A DNA stretch of 64,000 nucleotides, from contig NZ_CP021646.1 in assembly GCF_002208135.1 (NCBI RefSeq), positions 479,501 through 543,500 on the forward strand, given 5' to 3'. Each line of letters opens with the position of its first letter. Position 1 is the first letter of the stretch. This document shows positions 61,797 through 64,000 of the stretch, piece after piece. The notes beneath the pieces are model-generated. The model had not been told where the DNA came from, did not search any database, and saw only the letters and a list, made by a program, of their open reading frames with translations. A program made the position numbers and the translations under genes. Source of the DNA: Pseudoalteromonas piscicida. GTDB lineage: Bacteria; Pseudomonadota; Gammaproteobacteria; Enterobacterales; Alteromonadaceae.

Positions 61797-61867
61797 AGCG
61801 GGAATAATGACTCTAAAATGAGTTAGCACCCCGCTTAAGAAAAGGGCGAATATGATAAATATTCGCC
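61797..61867 (+). terminator. Hairpins before tRNA-Trp
   Basis: AGCGGG...CCCGCT (about 61797-61835), with inner TGACTC/GAGTTA, is followed by GGCGAATAT (61845-61853) pairing with ATATTCGCC (61859-61867), then ATTTT. The second looks like a terminator for rightward transcription coming from the small gene. Confidence 0.55.
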
Positions 61868-61915
61868 ATTTTGCTTGTTTTAGAAGCAGTTGAATCAAAA
61901 AAGTGATTTTTTCAC

Positions 61916-61943
61916 TTTACCTTTCAAAAAAGCGCTTTATAAT
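61916..61943 (+). promoter_or_regulatory. Promoter of tRNA-Trp
   Basis: TTTACC (61916-61921), a 16-base spacer and a perfect TATAAT (61938-61943), then a G/C-containing discriminator and the tRNA 13 bases later. A hairpin AAAGTGA/TCACTTT (61900-61918) overlaps the -35. Confidence 0.7.
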
Positions 61944-61956
61944 GCGTCGACATTGC

Positions 61957-62033
61957 AGGGGCGTAGTTCCAATTGGTAGAACAGCGGTCTCCAAAACCGA
62001 TGGTTGCGGGTTCGAGTCCTGCCGCCCCTGCCA
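61957..62033 (+). tRNA. tRNA-Trp (anticodon CCA)
   Basis: The cloverleaf is clear: acceptor AGGGGCG pairs with CGCCCCT, D arm GTTC...GAAC, anticodon loop CTCCAAA with CCA at 61991-61993, T loop GGTTCGAGTCC, and encoded 3' GCCA end. Very close to E. coli tRNA-Trp. A single copy, not in an rRNA operon. Confidence 0.97.
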
Positions 62034-62097
62034 CTTCTTATTTTGCACTTCGCATTTTTTCAAAGTAAACTCCCTTAAAAAATTAAGCTGCTTAGCC

Positions 62098-62394
62098 ATG
62101 AATCCGATTTACGCAGATATTCTTGATATTGTACCGCTAAAGCTAAATTCTACATTTGCACATCTTGACCCTAACGCTGTTGTTACTACTGCTGCGAATG
62201 AGCTTCAACAAGTAACTTTACCGGCTGTTTTGTTGCAGGACTTTGAATTGGTGATGGGTAGAAAAATTGAGGTTGTCATGGGCAATACGATCGCACTTAA
62301 GAATAACCAATTGAGTTTGCCAAGTGTACAACTAAGTACAAGTCAAAAGCGTGAGTTGTGGCAATTAATCTGGAGTCAGCAAGATGCAAGTTAA
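62098..62394 (+). CDS. holD: Probable DNA polymerase III psi subunit (HolD-like)
   Basis: 98 residues from the ATG at 62098. HolD is very divergent; support comes from position (overlapping rimI by 11 bases, as holD precedes rimI in E. coli) and from the end QKRELWQLIWSQ, like E. coli ALWQQI, plus the LPAV...DFELVMG segment. The usual protein is longer (about 137 residues), and no ribosome site is visible, so the N terminus is uncertain; extension is blocked by the tRNA just upstream. Confidence 0.65.
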   Translation: MNPIYADILDIVPLKLNSTFAHLDPNAVVTTAANELQQVTLPAVLLQDFELVMGRKIEVVMGNTIALKNNQLSLPSVQLSTSQKRELWQLIWSQQDAS

Positions 62395-62830
62395 GCAAGG
62401 TGGTTTACTGCAGTTTCCACTTAATGAGATTATGCAAGTAGAACAAGCTTGTCATGCTTTTCCTTGGAGTGAGAAAACCATGCAGTCTTGCCTTCACGGT
62501 CGTTACTTTAATACGGCTATTGTTGATGGTAATACGCTGGTAGGCTTCTACGTTGCAGAGCGTGCGGGCCCAGACTTAACCTTGATGGATATTTGTATTC
62601 GTCCTAATTATCAAGGTAAGGGCTACGCGAAGCCATTAATGGAAGATTTGTTAGCGCAAGCGGAGAGCTTGCAGGCAGAAAATATCTTTCTTGAGGTAAG
62701 AGCGTCAAACACTGCGGCAATCGCGTTATATCATCGCTATGGTTTTGTCGAAATGGGCTTGAGAAAAAACTACTACCCGAGCACTCATGGTCGTGAAGAT
62801 GCAATGCTCATGGCTTTACCATTAGCCTAA
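62384..62830 (+). CDS. rimI: RimI, ribosomal protein S18-alanine N-acetyltransferase
   Basis: 148 residues, GNAT fold. FPWSEKTMQSCL near the N terminus is the RimI hallmark. The acetyl-CoA site is RPNYQGKGYAKPLM, and LEVRASNTAAIALYHRYGF with RKNYYP completes the signature. It acetylates the N terminus of S18. Convergent with the hybrid kinase, overlapping it by 9 bases. Confidence 0.95.
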   Translation: MQVKQGGLLQFPLNEIMQVEQACHAFPWSEKTMQSCLHGRYFNTAIVDGNTLVGFYVAERAGPDLTLMDICIRPNYQGKGYAKPLMEDLLAQAESLQAENIFLEVRASNTAAIALYHRYGFVEMGLRKNYYPSTHGREDAMLMALPLA

Positions 62831-64000
62831 GTGACTATTATCCGCTTGATGGTCTATTGATAGGGTATAGCGCATAGCCTCAGTGAGCTTAAGCAAATAG
62901 TAATGGCGGTTACTATTTTGTGTTTTTTGCAAACTTGTTTCTAATTCCCCTGCGGCTTCATGAATATTCATAAAGCCAAAGCAACCCGCGCTGCCTTTGA
63001 TACTATGTGCCAGTGCCCTTAAAGATTCCCATTCTTGTGTATCATAAAGTTTTTGCAGCTCAACTAGCTGTGACGGCAGTTTTTCGACGTAATTGCGACT
63101 TATTTGTAAGAACTTTTCGGTGTGTAACAAGGCATCCCACGAAGAGGACTTGTCATTTTGAAGTTCAAGATACTCTAGTAGCAATTTACCTAGTAATTCT
63201 TTATCTATCGGCTTGCCAAGAGTGGCATCGCACCCTGCTTTAACATGGTTGTCTATATCGTGTTTCATCACATTAGCGGTAAGCGCGATGATTGGTCCAT
63301 CATAGGCTGCATGTCTGAGCATTTGTGTCGCTTCTTCACCACCCATGATTGGCATTTGCATATCCATTAAGATCAGTTGATAGTCTTCAACCAGCGCCAT
63401 TTCAACCGCTTCAGCACCGTTATTAGCAATATCAGGAACTATACCCCAGTTAGACAGTAGCAGCCTAATAAGCTCTTGGTTATCGGGGTTGTCTTCCGCA
63501 ACGAGGACCTTGGCATCAAGCTCTTTTACCGCCGCAATATGAGTTTTCTGATTATCTGGCTGTGTAGGTCGTTCAAGCGCGTTTAGCCAAGTGTAAGCGC
63601 GATCTTTGAAGTTACCCGATACTTCAACAGAAAATAAGCTTCCTGTGCCTTGTTGGCTTTGTACGTGTACATCGCCGCCAAGCAATTGTGCAAGATTCTT
63701 TGAAATACAAAGGCCAAGTCCTGTGCCACCGAAGCGCCGAGTTGTTGTTGTGTCAGCTTGCTCAAATGGCTTAAATGCACGCTCTAGCTCATTTTGCGAC
63801 ATGCCAATTCCGGTGTCTTTGATACTAAAGATAAACTTCTCGGATTCTGGCTTAAATTCTACTTTTAAATGAACGCCGCCGTATTCAGTAAATTTCACTG
63901 CATTTGTTGCGATGTTAAGCAAGATTTGCTTTAAGCGAGTAACGTCGGTGTAAAGCTTGTCAGGTAAGGGGAGAATAAACTCTGTGGAAAAGTTCAGTAA
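62822..64000 (-). CDS. Hybrid sensor histidine kinase (partial, C-terminal part)
   Basis: The frame is open past the right edge; about 392 residues are visible. HATPase domain first (N box NIATNAVKFT, DTGIGM, GTGLGLCIS), then a receiver domain with AEDNPDNQEL and phospho-acceptor in LILMDMQMP, then an Hpt domain with the His in LAHSIKGSAGCFGF. The order resembles BarA, but the pseudo-receiver linker of BarA is absent, so I do not assign that name. The HisKA and sensor domains lie outside. Confidence 0.93.
   Translation of the reverse strand, partial: LLNFSTEFILPLPDKLYTDVTRLKQILLNIATNAVKFTEYGGVHLKVEFKPESEKFIFSIKDTGIGMSQNELERAFKPFEQADTTTTRRFGGTGLGLCISKNLAQLLGGDVHVQSQQGTGSLFSVEVSGNFKDRAYTWLNALERPTQPDNQKTHIAAVKELDAKVLVAEDNPDNQELIRLLLSNWGIVPDIANNGAEAVEMALVEDYQLILMDMQMPIMGGEEATQMLRHAAYDGPIIALTANVMKHDIDNHVKAGCDATLGKPIDKELLGKLLLEYLELQNDKSSSWDALLHTEKFLQISRNYVEKLPSQLVELQKLYDTQEWESLRALAHSIKGSAGCFGFMNIHEAAGELETSLQKTQNSNRHYYLLKLTEAMRYTLSIDHQADNSHLG

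Noticed and set aside
61903..62097. In-frame extension of the holD-like gene through tRNA-Trp
   Set aside because: The extension translates the tRNA itself and gives a Cys/Arg-rich nonsense stretch.

Overview
The window reads as chromosomal sequence from a marine gammaproteobacterium of the order Alteromonadales, most like Pseudoalteromonas. The basis is the protein sequences (E. coli-like ArcA, RsmC, Gsk, PurL, GuaB, GuaA and TsaD), Alteromonadales-type lineage genes (DUF3718, DUF1415, a FliL-like protein, YfiR plus histidine kinase) and the moderate A+T content. The species is inferred, not proven.

Layout. 1-6.7 kb: end of an unknown coiled-coil gene, arcA, a YfiR/histidine-kinase pair, rsmC, trmB, then divergent mutY-yggX. 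6.7-12.8 kb: ispB, divergent rplU-rpmA-obgE, folA, a DUF3718 protein, a ribosome-hibernation factor and glutaminase. 12.8-20.8 kb: gsk, tadA, a tiny basic protein convergent with tadA, mltF (with an apparent N-terminal frameshift) and purL. 20.8-24 kb: ydbH-ynbE-ydbL, including a 59-residue YnbE lipoprotein. 24-34.5 kb: lipopolysaccharide inner-core genes (waaA, a Wzi-like porin, gmhA, hldE, kdkA, a GT9 glycosyltransferase, gmhB), then kbl-tdh. 34.5-41.7 kb: glpE-glpG, ubiC-ubiA, an LysR regulator, an HD-GYP response regulator and small conserved proteins. 41.7-45.1 kb: tsaD, plsY, folB-folK-uppP. 45.2-45.5 kb: a gene-free, hairpin-rich element with perfect 13-bp terminal inverted repeats. 45.5-55.9 kb: a MetJ-box-preceded MetF-like gene, an M16 lipoprotein peptidase, dgkA, cysE, xseA and guaB-guaA.

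Accessory region, 55.9-61.9 kb, downstream of guaA: an A+T-rich KAP-family P-loop NTPase gene interrupted by a one-base frameshift, with a strong palindrome just upstream of its start; a nested set of mobile elements (a REP-associated HUH transposase unit truncated by an IS66 remnant, which abuts a second, intact transposase unit with ~30-bp imperfect inverted ends); an orphan membrane protein; and two tiny basic proteins. The core resumes with tRNA-Trp, holD-like and rimI, and the window ends inside a hybrid histidine kinase.

Four reading-frame breaks (mltF, KAP, IS66 tnpA, a small ORF near 61.6 kb) are each repaired by adding one base to a homopolymer run. Either the assembly carries homopolymer errors or several genes here are genuinely broken. 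The most novel-looking items are the structured repeat at 45.2-45.5 kb, the KAP gene with its palindrome, the inverted-end transposase unit, the structured rplU and kbl leaders, and a 15-nt motif shared by the rplU and raiA upstream regions.
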